A stretch of 64,000 nucleotides of DNA from Sphingobium vermicomposti (GTDB lineage: Bacteria; Pseudomonadota; Alphaproteobacteria; Sphingomonadales; Sphingomonadaceae), in assembly GCF_011762025.1 (NCBI RefSeq), contig NZ_JAASQR010000002.1:62001-126000 (forward strand), given 5' to 3'. Below the pieces are notes generated by a model. The model made no database searches. It saw nothing but the letters and a program-made list of their open reading frames with translations, and was not told the DNA's origin. The position numbers and the translations under genes are program-made. Of this stretch, positions 37,898 through 45,912 are shown one piece after another. The stretch's first letter is position 1. Every line of letters starts with the position of its first letter.

Positions 37898-39706
37898 ATG
37901 CGCCAACGCCGGGGGAATGCCAGATGGACGCTGGGAACGCTTGCGATCGCGCTGGCGCTGCCAGTGGTGGCGCAGGAAGCGCCTGAGTCCCTGCTGCCGC
38001 CCGGTTTCGGCGATCCGCCCGCTGCCCCTGCCCCGGCCGTTCCCCAGCCGGGACGGCCAGCAGGCCCGACCGCGCCGGTGCCCATGGTGCAACCGCTGCC
38101 GCCCACAGCGGCGCTGCCGGGCGATGACGCGGCGACCAACGCGGTCGACGATGCGCTTTCCGAAGAAGAACTGGCCGCGCAAAAGGCCAAATATGACTTG
38201 CCGCCCGGTGCCCAGCGGTCGTTGGACCGGGTCGGGGTGCTGACCCCGCAACGGCTTGGCTTCGCGTCAGATGACTTTGGCGGCCAATCCGGGCAATTCC
38301 TCGCGACCCTGATGACGGAGACGCGCGCGCCGATCACGTCGCGCTGGGCGTCGATCCTGCTTCGCCGCACGCTGTTGTCGGCCACCGATACGCCACGCGA
38401 CATCAACGGCGCGGACTGGGTGGCGGAGCGCGCCTGGCTGCTGCTGCGCATGGGCGAGGCGGATAGCGCGCGCCTGCTGGTGCAAAGCGTCGATTCGGAC
38501 CATTTCACGCCTCGGCTCTACGCCGTCGCGATGCAGACCTATCTGGCGACCGCGGACCCGGCGGGGCTGTGCCCGCTGTCCGCTGGCGCGCTTCGGACCA
38601 GCAAGAAGCCGGGCTGGGACATGACCCGCGCCATCTGCCCTGCGCTGTCCGGCGATCAGGGTTCGGCGAGTGGCGCGCTCAACCAGGCGCAGCGACGTGG
38701 CGTGGTGCGCGGGATCGATTATCGCCTTGCTGAAAAGGTGGTGGGGACAGGCTTCAACGCCCGCCGTTCGGTAAAGATCGAATGGGACGCGGTCGATCGC
38801 CTGACCGCCTGGCGATTCGGCCTGGCCACCGCTCTCAACGTCGAAATACCCGATGCCCTCTACGCGACGGCGGGCCAGCATGTGCGCGCCTGGGAGGCGC
38901 GGGCTCCGGCATTGAGCGCCGCGAAACGCCTGCCTGGGGCCGAAGTGGCGGCACGGCTGGGCGTCTTTTCCAATAAGGCGCTCGTCGGCTTCTATAGCCA
39001 GTTGGACGCTGAGGGCGAAGCGCCCACGGAGGCGGCGGATCGTATCGAAGCGCTGCGGACCGCGCATGTCGGCGATAATGTTGAAGATCGCCTTCAGGCG
39101 ATGCGCAGCCTGTGGCGGGACAATGGCCAGCCGGATTATGTCGGGCTGATCGCTACGGCCAGGGCGGCGGCTGCTCTGCCGGTACAGCAGATCGATGCGC
39201 GCGACGCGGCCAATCTGGTCGCCGCGATGCTGACGGCGGGCTATGACCGCAGCACATTGCGCTGGACCTCCGCTGCCAGGCAGGCCGAAGGCGACGGTGC
39301 CAGCAGCCTGTGGGCATTGATGGCGGTCGGTGCGCCCACCGTGACGGTCGAGATCAGCGACAGCCGCGTGTCGGGCTTCTTTGAAGATGCGGGCGCGGTG
39401 AAGGGACGGTTGTTGATCGCGGCGCTGGCGGGGCTGGCGCGTGTCGATGCGGGGAAAGCCGCTGCGTTGGCGCAGGACAATGGCTTCCAGCTTGCCCCCG
39501 CCAGCCGCTGGGCAAGGGCGATCGCACAGGCCGCCGCGCGCGGTGAGAAGGCAAGCGTCGCCTTGCTGGCGGCGGTCGGCATGCAATCGTCCCAATGGGG
39601 CCGCTTGCCGCCTGCCCATCTCTATCACATCGTCGCCGCCCTGCATCGTGTCGGACTCGACCCCGAAGCGCGGATGATCGCGGCGGAGGCGATCACGCGA
39701 GCCTGA
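37898..39706 (+). CDS. exported protein of unknown function (602 aa)
   Basis: A signal peptide ('TLGTLAIALALPVVAQE') is followed by a Pro/Ala-rich linker to about residue 75. The body, roughly residues 85-602, is almost entirely alpha-helical in character, with alternating Ala/Leu/Arg-rich segments like a helical solenoid. I see no catalytic motif and no membrane segment after the signal, so a periplasmic location is inferred. It begins 5 bases after the small membrane protein and ends 3 bases before the xerD-like gene. This tight coupling suggests an envelope function linked to its neighbours, but none is known to me. Confidence 0.8.
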   Translation: MRQRRGNARWTLGTLAIALALPVVAQEAPESLLPPGFGDPPAAPAPAVPQPGRPAGPTAPVPMVQPLPPTAALPGDDAATNAVDDALSEEELAAQKAKYDLPPGAQRSLDRVGVLTPQRLGFASDDFGGQSGQFLATLMTETRAPITSRWASILLRRTLLSATDTPRDINGADWVAERAWLLLRMGEADSARLLVQSVDSDHFTPRLYAVAMQTYLATADPAGLCPLSAGALRTSKKPGWDMTRAICPALSGDQGSASGALNQAQRRGVVRGIDYRLAEKVVGTGFNARRSVKIEWDAVDRLTAWRFGLATALNVEIPDALYATAGQHVRAWEARAPALSAAKRLPGAEVAARLGVFSNKALVGFYSQLDAEGEAPTEAADRIEALRTAHVGDNVEDRLQAMRSLWRDNGQPDYVGLIATARAAAALPVQQIDARDAANLVAAMLTAGYDRSTLRWTSAARQAEGDGASSLWALMAVGAPTVTVEISDSRVSGFFEDAGAVKGRLLIAALAGLARVDAGKAAALAQDNGFQLAPASRWARAIAQAAARGEKASVALLAAVGMQSSQWGRLPPAHLYHIVAALHRVGLDPEARMIAAEAITRA

Positions 39707-39709
39707 TGC

Positions 39710-40627
39710 ATGAGTGACGACGCGGCCCTCATCGATCGCTTTCTGGAGATGATAGCGGCGGAGCGGGGGGCATCGCGCAATACGCTGCTTGCTTACAGGA
39801 CGGACCTGACGGGTGCGGCGCAGATTATGGGCGGTCTTTCCCACGCGACCAAGGTCGCCGTGGGTGAGTTGGCCGGGGCCTGGGCGCAACTAGCGGCGTC
39901 CTCCGTCGCGCGAAAGGCGTCTGCCTTGCGCGCCTTCTACGCATTCCTCGAAGAAGAAGGGCTGCGCGCCGACAATCCCGCCATTGCCTTGCCGCGCCCG
40001 GTGACACGCAGGCCGCTGCCAAAGATATTATCGGCGCAGGACGTCGATTCCCTGTTCGCCGTCATCGACGCAAGGCTGGCCGCAGAGCATCCAGCGCCAC
40101 TGGATTTGCGGCTATCGGCCCTGATCGAACTGCTTTACGGATCTGGTCTACGGGCGACCGAGCTGGTTTCGCTCCCCCGCCGGGCACTGGCTGCCGATCG
40201 GCCCTTCCTGATCCTGAAGGGCAAGGGTGCCCGCGAAAGGCTGGTGCCCATTTCCGACCGCGCAAGAGCAGCGGTGTCGGCCTGGATCGCCCATGTGCCG
40301 CAGGACAGCCCATGGCTTTTCCCATCGGGCAAGAGCCATGTCAGCCGCATCCGCCTTTACCAGATGGTCAAGGCCTTGGCCGCTGCCGCTGGCATCGCGC
40401 CCGACCGGGTCAGCCCGCATGTGCTGCGTCACGCCTTCGCAACGCATCTGCTGGAAGGCGGTGCCGACCTGCGTGCGCTCCAGTCGATGCTGGGTCATGC
40501 GGACATCGGCACGACCCAGATTTACACCCATGTCGACAGCCGTAGACTGGTCGAATTGGTCAATAGCCGCCATCCACTTGCAACGATGGGCCATCGCCTC
40601 GTTGACGACGGCACTTCTGCGCCCTAA
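39710..40627 (+). CDS. xerD: XerD-type tyrosine recombinase
   Basis: A 305-residue tyrosine recombinase with an N-terminal SAM-like core-binding domain and a C-terminal catalytic domain. The catalytic residues appear as Arg in '[12 protein letters not shown]', '[13 protein letters not shown]' (His/Arg), the His in '[11 protein letters not shown]' and the nucleophile Tyr in 'IYTHVD'. XerC/XerD resolve chromosome dimers at dif near the terminus. Its housekeeping neighbourhood (directly before accA) argues for XerD rather than a mobile-element integrase. No dif site is visible here. Confidence 0.9.
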   Translation: MSDDAALIDRFLEMIAAERGASRNTLLAYRTDLTGAAQIMGGLSHATKVAVGELAGAWAQLAASSVARKASALRAFYAFLEEEGLRADNPAIALPRPVTRRPLPKILSAQDVDSLFAVIDARLAAEHPAPLDLRLSALIELLYGSGLRATELVSLPRRALAADRPFLILKGKGARERLVPISDRARAAVSAWIAHVPQDSPWLFPSGKSHVSRIRLYQMVKALAAAAGIAPDRVSPHVLRHAFATHLLEGGADLRALQSMLGHADIGTTQIYTHVDSRRLVELVNSRHPLATMGHRLVDDGTSAP

Positions 40628-40638
40628 CGCCGTCGGCC

Positions 40639-41583
40639 ATGGTTAGCTTTCTGGAATTTGAAAAGCCTATCGCCGAACTTGAGGCGCGCGTGATTGAATT
40701 GCGTGCGACCGCCAGCGCCGGTGATATCGACATTGGCGGCGAGATCGAGAAGCTCGAACATCGCGCGGCCAGGCTGCTGGTCGACACCTATGCCAAGCTC
40801 ACGCCGTGGCAGAAGACGCAGGTCGCCCGCCACCCGGACCGTCCCCACTTCAAGGATTATGTGGCGGGGATGTTCGACAATTATATGCCGCTGGCCGGGG
40901 ATCGGGCCTTTTCCGACGATCAGGCGATCCTGGGCGGCTTTGCAACGCTGGGCGACCGGCGCGTCATGGTCATCGGCCATGAAAAGGGCGACGACACCGC
41001 CAGCCGTGTGCGCCACAATTTCGGCATGGCCAAACCGGAAGGCTATCGCAAGGCGATCCGCCTGATGCAACTGGCTGACCGCTTCGGATTGCCCGTGGTG
41101 ACGCTGGTGGATACGTCGGGCGCTTTTCCGGGCGTGCAGGCGGAAGAACGCGGTCAGGCGGAAGCAATTGCCCGTTCGACCGAGCAATGCCTGGCCCTGG
41201 GCGTCCCGATGGTGGCTGCCGTGGTGGGGGAAGGCGGTTCGGGCGGCGCTGTCGCTCTGGCGGCTGCCAACCGCGTGTTGATGTTCGAACATGCGGTCTA
41301 TTCGGTGATCTCGCCCGAAGGGTGCGCGTCCATCCTTTGGCGCACGGCGAACCGAGCGAGCGATGCGGCGACCGCGATGCAGGTTACCGCGCAGCATCTG
41401 AAAGCGCTCGGCGTCATCGATCGGATCGTGCCGGAACCGGCTGGGGGCGCGCATCGCGAGCCGATGCAGGCCATCGCTCGGCTGGGCGCGGCGATCGGTG
41501 AGGAGCTGGATTCACTGGCCAGCATGAGCGGGCCGGACCTTCGGACGGACCGCGCGGACAAGTTTCTGGCGATCGGGGCCTGA
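40639..41583 (+). CDS. accA: acetyl-CoA carboxylase carboxyltransferase subunit alpha
   Basis: A 314-residue AccA that, with AccD, moves CO2 from biotin to acetyl-CoA to make malonyl-CoA. '[13 protein letters not shown]', '[20 protein letters not shown]' and '[19 protein letters not shown]' are characteristic, and the sequence ends normally. It lies 11 bases after xerD and is the last gene of the operon beginning at 37704. A bidirectional hairpin follows. Confidence 0.97.
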   Translation: MVSFLEFEKPIAELEARVIELRATASAGDIDIGGEIEKLEHRAARLLVDTYAKLTPWQKTQVARHPDRPHFKDYVAGMFDNYMPLAGDRAFSDDQAILGGFATLGDRRVMVIGHEKGDDTASRVRHNFGMAKPEGYRKAIRLMQLADRFGLPVVTLVDTSGAFPGVQAEERGQAEAIARSTEQCLALGVPMVAAVVGEGGSGGAVALAAANRVLMFEHAVYSVISPEGCASILWRTANRASDAATAMQVTAQHLKALGVIDRIVPEPAGGAHREPMQAIARLGAAIGEELDSLASMSGPDLRTDRADKFLAIGA

Positions 41584-41686
41584 TCTTTTGCCTTTGGAGC
41601 TGGCGGCTGGATGCCAGAGTTCTGAGTGCAATTGTCGATATGGTCCGGCGACGAATAGCGCCAATCATCTCATTGAGCGCTCAACA

Positions 41687-41722
41687 GAAAAGGGCGGCGG
41701 AATTTCTTCCGTCGCCCTTTCT
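41687..41722. terminator. bidirectional terminator between accA and the first Flp pilin
   Basis: The stem AAAGGGCG.CGGAA / TTCCG.CGCCCTTT (41688-41719) has T-rich sequence downstream on both strands, and lies between convergent accA and the 53-aa pilin gene. Confidence 0.8.
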
Positions 41723-41740
41723 TTTCGAACTTGCCCAAAC

Positions 41741-41902
41741 TTAGTTGAGGTTGTTCGAAACCTTGTTGAAGGTGTTGGTCAGCTTCGTGCCGATGTTGGA
41801 CATGGCAGTGATAGCAGCAACGGCGATCAAAGCGGCGATCAGGCCATACTCGATGGCGGTCGCGCCCTTTTCATTCTTCAGCATTTTACGGATGAACTGC
41901 AT
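41741..41902 (-). CDS. Flp/Fap-type pilin (53 aa)
   Basis: A 53-residue prepilin of the Flp family, which forms type IVb Tad pili. The basic leader 'MQFIRKMLKNEKG' precedes the processing site, then 'ATAIEYGLIAALIAV' with the conserved Glu-Tyr and the hydrophobic helix. Cleavage would follow the glycine at residue 13. ATG 41902 has a strong AAGGAGA box (41909-41915). No tad assembly genes (cpaB-F, tadBC) are nearby, so assembly must depend on genes elsewhere. It is followed by a strong terminator. Confidence 0.92.
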   Translation of the reverse strand: MQFIRKMLKNEKGATAIEYGLIAALIAVAAITAMSNIGTKLTNTFNKVSNNLN

Positions 41903-42034
41903 TGCAAATCTCCTTGACAAAATTCCGGTTCAACTGTCCCCGCCGCCCCGATGAATTAGGTCAGCTATGGATGGTTTACTTTCTGTAGGTTGATAAAGAT
42001 TTAACGACATCGACCGTTTGTTTCGGTGCAATGG

Positions 42035-42220
42035 TTAATTATTGATAACTTCTGTCGCCACATTGCCCCACATGTTGATGGTCTTGTCGGCGACGTTCGT
42101 TACTGCGGAGATAATCGCCAGTGTGATGAGTGCCAGGATCAGGCCATATTCGATTGCCGTCGCGCCGCGTTCGCAACGCAGCAGGGACATTTTCGATATG
42201 ATTTCGATCAGTCCGCCCAT
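42035..42220 (-). CDS. second Flp/Fap-type pilin (61 aa)
   Basis: A 61-residue prepilin-like protein with leader 'MGGLIEIISKMSLLRCERG', then 'ATAIEYGLILALITLAIIS' and a short C-terminus 'NMWGNVATEVINN'. The Flp processing motif G/ATAIEY is intact. GGGAAG precedes ATG 42220; a later ATG (42190) would shorten the leader but lacks a ribosome-binding site. It lies 132 bases upstream of the 53-aa pilin on the same strand. The two differ enough in the mature part to be paralogues rather than a recent duplication. Confidence 0.85.
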   Translation of the reverse strand: MGGLIEIISKMSLLRCERGATAIEYGLILALITLAIISAVTNVADKTINMWGNVATEVINN

Positions 42221-42299
42221 GCCACTTCCCGATTATTGCAGACAGCACCGGACGGCTTTGTAATAGGGGCGAGTTAATAACCCCTTTCGCTGGACCGAC

Positions 42300-42707
42300 A
42301 TGACGACAATCAAACCCCTTCTGGTGGTGGCCGCCGCGCTGGTCGATGCCGATGGACGCGTGCTGTTGCAGCAGCGTCCGCCGGGCAGGGCGATGGCCGG
42401 ACTATGGGAATTTCCAGGGGGGAAGGTGGAAGACGGCGAAACGCCCGAGGCCGCGTTGATCCGCGAGCTGGACGAGGAGCTGGGAATCCAGACCCACGCC
42501 AGTTGCCTGGCCCCCGCCACCTTCGCGAGCGAGGCTCTGGGCGATCGGCACCTGTTACTGCTGCTCTATGTCTGCCGTAAATGGCAGGGCATTGCCCATC
42601 CGCATCATGCGACGGCGCTGCAATGGGTTAGGCCCAACCAGATGTATGCGCTGGAAATGCCGCCAGCGGACCTGCCGCTGATCGGATTGCTCGACGCGCT
42701 GCTCTAA
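42300..42707 (+). CDS. mutT: MutT-type (deoxy)nucleoside triphosphate pyrophosphohydrolase
   Basis: A 135-residue NUDIX hydrolase. The NUDIX box is complete: 'GGKVEDGETPEAALIRELDE' continuing into 'ELGI'. The start 'LLVVAAALVDADGRVLLQQR' is typical of MutT, which removes oxidised 8-oxo-dGTP. In other bacteria MutT often follows argJ or secA; here it stands alone between the second pilin (divergent) and bfr (convergent). Confidence 0.9.
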   Translation: MTTIKPLLVVAAALVDADGRVLLQQRPPGRAMAGLWEFPGGKVEDGETPEAALIRELDEELGIQTHASCLAPATFASEALGDRHLLLLLYVCRKWQGIAHPHHATALQWVRPNQMYALEMPPADLPLIGLLDALL

Positions 42708-42712
42708 AGCAA

Positions 42713-42748
42713 GGGCGGGGTAAGCGTGCCGGATATGCTACCCCGCCC
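42713..42748. terminator. hairpin between convergent mutT and bfr
   Basis: A 10-bp stem GGGCGGGGTA / TACCCCGCCC around a 16-base centre lies in the 47-base gap. It lacks a U-run but is well placed to end both transcripts. Confidence 0.6.
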
Positions 42749-42754
42749 GCGGCG

Positions 42755-43234
42755 TCATTCCTCCGCTGCCTTGCTCTGCAGCTGGATATAGTTCTGGATG
42801 CCCATGCGTTCGATCATTTCGAACTGGGTTTCCAGCGTATCGACATGTTCTTCCTCGCTTTCGAGGATCGACTGGAACAGGTCGCGGCTGACGAAATCGC
42901 GCACCGTTTCGCTATAGGCAATGGCGTCTTTCAGCACGGGAAGGGCTTCATATTCCAGCTCAAGGTCGGACTTCAGGATTTCTTCGACCGTCTCGCCGAT
43001 CTTCAATCGCCCCAGCAGCTGGAAATTGGGGAGGCCGTCGAGGAACAGGATGCGCTCCGCCACCTTGTCGGCGTGCTTCATCTCGTCGATCGATTCCTCA
43101 TATTCGAACTTTGCGAGCTTTTCGATGCCCCAATGATTGAGCATCCGATAGTGCAGGAAATATTGGTTGATCGCGGTCAGCTCATTTTTGAGCACCTCGT
43201 TCAAATAGTCGATGACCTTGGGATCGCCCTTCAT
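42755..43234 (-). CDS. bfr: bacterioferritin
   Basis: A 159-residue haem-containing ferritin that stores iron in a 24-mer. Ferroxidase ligands are in place: E18, E51, H54 and their partners in 'LELEYEAL' and '[11 protein letters not shown]'. M52, the haem-ligating methionine, is present in 'SIDEMKHAD'. Starts at ATG 43234 with a CCGGAGC box. A good promoter (TTAACA-17-TATAGT) lies 35-63 bases upstream. The bfd gene encoded just upstream on the same strand makes its electron donor. Confidence 0.96.
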   Translation of the reverse strand: MKGDPKVIDYLNEVLKNELTAINQYFLHYRMLNHWGIEKLAKFEYEESIDEMKHADKVAERILFLDGLPNFQLLGRLKIGETVEEILKSDLELEYEALPVLKDAIAYSETVRDFVSRDLFQSILESEEEHVDTLETQFEMIERMGIQNYIQLQSKAAEE

Positions 43235-43268
43235 GGCTTCATGCTCCGGCTGTTTTGGACAGGCCGGG

Positions 43269-43297
43269 ACTATAGGCTGGTTACGCCTGATTGTTAA
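43269..43297 (-). promoter_or_regulatory. candidate promoter of bfr
   Basis: On the minus strand TTAACA (43297-43292), exactly 17 bases, then TATAGT (43274-43269), giving a leader of about 28 bases. It is the best-looking sigma-70-type promoter in this region and implies bfr can be expressed apart from bfd. Confidence 0.55.
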
Positions 43298-43391
43298 CTG
43301 GAAAGCCTTGTAAATCCGCCATATTTACAGGTCGATATTGCGAGATGTTCGCGCCTGCCATCAGCAATTTGATGCTGATGATTATCAATTG

Positions 43392-43562
43392 TCAGACAGA
43401 AGCGCGTTCCGTGGCGATGATCGTGCGGGCGAAGGGGACGCACTGGCCGCATTTGGGACGGCGACCGAGGCGGGCATAGGCGCTGCACGGCGTGTCGGCA
43501 CCGCCGCGCACGGCTTCCTTCAAATCCTTTTCCCGAATGGCATTGCAGATACAGACAACCAT
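43392..43562 (-). CDS. bfd: bacterioferritin-associated ferredoxin
   Basis: A 56-residue [2Fe-2S] protein. The four ligands are seen as 'VVCICNA' (C4, C6) and 'PKCGQCV' (C38, C41), the CxC-x31-CxxC spacing of the Bfd family. Bfd reduces the Bfr core and releases stored iron. ATG 43562 is preceded by AGGAGA. It is followed 157 bases later by bfr on the same strand. A G/C-poor motif ATTATCAT, reminiscent of half a Fur box, lies in its promoter region. Confidence 0.93.
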   Translation of the reverse strand: MVVCICNAIREKDLKEAVRGGADTPCSAYARLGRRPKCGQCVPFARTIIATERASV

Positions 43563-43579
43563 CGACTTCTCCTGATTCG

Positions 43580-43608
43580 GAGATAGCGTAGATGATAATA
43601 GCTCGCAA
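43580..43608 (-). promoter_or_regulatory. candidate promoter of bfd with a Fur-box-like spacer
   Basis: On the minus strand TTGCGA (43608-43603), 17 bases, then TATCTC (43585-43580). The spacer contains ATTATCAT, the core of the Fur consensus, though the full 19-base match is only partial. The implied leader is very short, so confidence is low. Confidence 0.3.
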
Positions 43609-43615
43609 TAGACTT

Positions 43616-44860
43616 TTAACTGCTCTTGCGAATCTTTTGCGGCTTCCCTCGTGCCAGGCTGCGCCACAGCCATTCCGCTGGCCCCATGGCGAATCGCGAC
43701 AGCCAAGGCGCTGACCACAATAGCATGACCAGCCATGCGCAAAGCAGCAGCAATGGAAACTGCACGGGGCGCAGATGCGCGAAGAACCCCAGGCCCCAGC
43801 CATAGAATATGGCGCACATGACAAGGCTGGTGCCAATATAGTTGCTGAGCGCCATCCTCCCCACCGCAGCGATCCTCAGGACAAGGGGGCGATCCCGGTG
43901 CCGGGCAAACAGCCAAAGGATCATCGCCGCCCAGCCAACGGCCAGCGGTATGCGGAACGGGAAGGACCATGCCAAGGCCGCGCCGTAGGAGGACAGGACG
44001 GGGAAACCGCTCAGGATCAGCCATGCGGCAAGGCCAGCCATCGGCACAAGTCCGATGAGGAAACAGTGGATGGCGGTCCGCTTATAGTGATCAGGATCCC
44101 AACGGCCGGTCAAAAATCCGCCTTTCATCATGGCCATGCCCATCAGCATGAAGCCCAATGTGTCGAGCCCGTTGAACAACAGGCCACGGGGCCATTCGTC
44201 CGCAAAAAGAGCCAGGTGATGGCGCAGGATGACACCGAAACCGCTGCGATAGGTCTGTATGTCCGACTGGATCGCGGGGTGGCGCAGGTCGGTGAATGAT
44301 GCGGCGAAGCTGGCATAGCCTTCGCGCACCGATTGGGCCGCGCCCGGACTCGCCGCCGCGTCGGCCCATCCATAAAGGCTGACGATGGAAAGCGTGCAGA
44401 TAAGGAAATGCGCGAGAAAGAAGAGGAAGGCCCATTTCATGAGCGAAAGCGGCTCTTTCCCGACGAAGGGGAGGGCGGCAATCCCCACCAGCGCATAGAT
44501 CATCAATATGTCGCCCCACCAGAGCAGCAGATAATGGGCGAGGCCGATCAGGAACAGCCAGGCGGCGCGGATCACCTGCACCTTGCGCCCGTCGCGCCCG
44601 GCCAGTTCCTCCCGGTCGATCAGCAGCAGCATCGATGCCCCGAAAAGGATGGAGAAAAGCGCCCGCATCTTGCCGTCGAACAATAGAAAGCTGATCAGCC
44701 AGAACAGCGCATCCCCGGCGGACAGCGCCCCCCCCGCGCGGGGATTGAAATAGACCGCCTGCGGCAGGGCGAAGGCGGTGATATTCATCCACAATATGCC
44801 CATGACCGCGCAGCCGCGCAGCACGTCCATGGCGGGAATGCGAAAGGATGGGGCGCTCAT
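43616..44860 (-). CDS. DUF418-type multi-spanning membrane protein
   Basis: A 414-residue protein with about ten hydrophobic helices. It begins 'RIPAMDVLRGCAVMGILWMN', the sequence typical of DUF418/YeiB-like proteins, which are distantly related to acyltransferase family 3 membrane proteins. The C-terminal half carries the DUF418 region with 'RMALSNYIGTSLVMCAIFYG'. The molecular function of the family is not established. ATG 44860 (MSAPSFRI) is chosen over an earlier in-frame start at 44890, with AAGGAA upstream. The tandem hairpin repeats lie just beyond its start. Confidence 0.85.
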   Translation of the reverse strand: MSAPSFRIPAMDVLRGCAVMGILWMNITAFALPQAVYFNPRAGGALSAGDALFWLISFLLFDGKMRALFSILFGASMLLLIDREELAGRDGRKVQVIRAAWLFLIGLAHYLLLWWGDILMIYALVGIAALPFVGKEPLSLMKWAFLFFLAHFLICTLSIVSLYGWADAAASPGAAQSVREGYASFAASFTDLRHPAIQSDIQTYRSGFGVILRHHLALFADEWPRGLLFNGLDTLGFMLMGMAMMKGGFLTGRWDPDHYKRTAIHCFLIGLVPMAGLAAWLILSGFPVLSSYGAALAWSFPFRIPLAVGWAAMILWLFARHRDRPLVLRIAAVGRMALSNYIGTSLVMCAIFYGWGLGFFAHLRPVQFPLLLLCAWLVMLLWSAPWLSRFAMGPAEWLWRSLARGKPQKIRKSS

Positions 44861-44914
44861 GCGACGGGCGTTCCTTGAAGACACTGGCAAAGCGGGCTTT
44901 GCTCTGCCATGCGA

Positions 44915-44993
44915 CTAGTGGATTGATTTTGACATTTGCATCCCGCTGGCCGGATAGGAAGGTCGCAAATGTCAAAATCGCAAAATCCACTAG
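44915..44993. repeat. hairpin repeat, copy 1
   Basis: The left arm 44915-44939 (CTAGTGGATT then GATTTTGACATTTGC) pairs perfectly with the right arm 44965-44993, except for a 4-base bulge (TTGC) in the right arm. That makes 25 paired bases around a 25-base centre. The outer CTAGTGG/CCACTAG and inner GACATTTGC blocks recur in copy 2. Confidence 0.85.
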
Positions 44994-45006
44994 ATTCATA
45001 TAGTTG

Positions 45007-45084
45007 CTAGTGGTCCTGAGAGATTCTGACATTTGCTCACCACCTAGCCGATAGATATGCCAAATGTCAGGATCGGACCACTAG
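45007..45084. repeat. hairpin repeat, copy 2
   Basis: The left arm 45007-45036 (CTAGTGGTCC, a 5-base insert, then GATTCTGACATTTGC) pairs with the right arm 45059-45084 with one mismatch and a single-base difference. The bulge is on the opposite arm from copy 1. It begins 13 bases after copy 1 and ends 2 bases before the start codon of the methyltransferase gene. Confidence 0.85.
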
Positions 45085-45086
45085 CC

Positions 45087-45857
45087 ATGAACAGCCGTCG
45101 CAAGCAACGGATAAGCGAAGCATTCGGCGCTGCCGCCGCCCGCTATGACGATCATGCGGGGCCGCAACGCGCTGCGGCAGCGCTGGTCGCCGATCTGGCC
45201 CAGCGGCAGATGCCGGGGCCGGTGGAACGCATCCTGGAAATCGGTTGCGGGACCGGCCTGCTGACCCGTGACATTCAGCGGCGCTGGCCCTCTGCCGAAC
45301 TGGTGGTTACGGACCTGTCCCCCGATATGCTGGCCAGAGCGGCGAAGGGCGGGCTGGTCGCCGGCACGTTCCTGACCATGGATGGAGAAGCGCCGGCGTT
45401 TGAGGGGGAATGGTTCGACCTCATCCTGTCCAGCCTGGCCTTTCAGTGGTTCGAGCAGCTGGAAGACGCCATCGCCCGCCTGACGGGTCTGCTGCGACCG
45501 GGGGGGAGCCTGATCTTTTCGACGATGGGCGCGGGCAGCTTCGCGCAATGGCGAGCCGCGCATGCGGCGTGCGATCTGGTCCCCGGCGTCCCCGCCTATC
45601 CCGGCCTGGATGACCTGCGCGCGATGTTGAGCGCCTATGACGATGCGTTCGCCTTTGACGAGGATTATGCGCTGTCCTGTGGCGGTGCGCGGGGACTGAT
45701 CGCGCATTTGAAAGGCATAGGCGCGGTGGTGCCGGGCGATGGCAGAAAGCCGCTGCCGCCCGGACAGTTGCGCCGGGTGATGGCAGCGTTCGACCAACAC
45801 GGCGGCGATGACGCCTATCAACTGCTGTTCGGTCGGGTCACTCGTCCGAAAAACTGA
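45087..45857 (+). CDS. bioC: BioC-like SAM-dependent methyltransferase
   Basis: A 256-residue class-I methyltransferase. The N-terminus 'RISEAFGAAAARYDDHAGPQ' is typical of BioC, which methylates malonyl-ACP to start pimelate synthesis for biotin. The SAM motif is 'ILEIGCGTGLLTRDI', with 'VVTDLSPDMLA' following. Other bio genes are absent from the window, so the biotin role rests on similarity alone. ATG 45087 directly abuts the second hairpin repeat and lacks a proper ribosome-binding site. The in-frame upstream codon at 45057 would place the start inside the repeat. Confidence 0.75.
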   Translation: MNSRRKQRISEAFGAAAARYDDHAGPQRAAAALVADLAQRQMPGPVERILEIGCGTGLLTRDIQRRWPSAELVVTDLSPDMLARAAKGGLVAGTFLTMDGEAPAFEGEWFDLILSSLAFQWFEQLEDAIARLTGLLRPGGSLIFSTMGAGSFAQWRAAHAACDLVPGVPAYPGLDDLRAMLSAYDDAFAFDEDYALSCGGARGLIAHLKGIGAVVPGDGRKPLPPGQLRRVMAAFDQHGGDDAYQLLFGRVTRPKN

Positions 45858-45882
45858 CGGGCTCGCATTGGGGCTCGTTCGC

Positions 45883-45912
45883 TGATGGACGCTTAAAGTT
45901 CAGCGTCCATCA
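45883..45912. terminator. hairpin spanning the purL stop codon
   Basis: Perfect 11-bp arms TGATGGACGCT (45883-45893) and AGCGTCCATCA (45902-45912) lie between convergent bioC and purL and overlap the last codons of purL. Neither side has a T-run. It may stop the bioC transcript. Confidence 0.45.

Noticed and set aside
39710..40627. XerD-like gene as integrase of a genomic island
   Set aside because: It is embedded in a tight operon with accA, with no attachment repeats, tRNA or phage genes nearby. The sequence fits housekeeping XerD.
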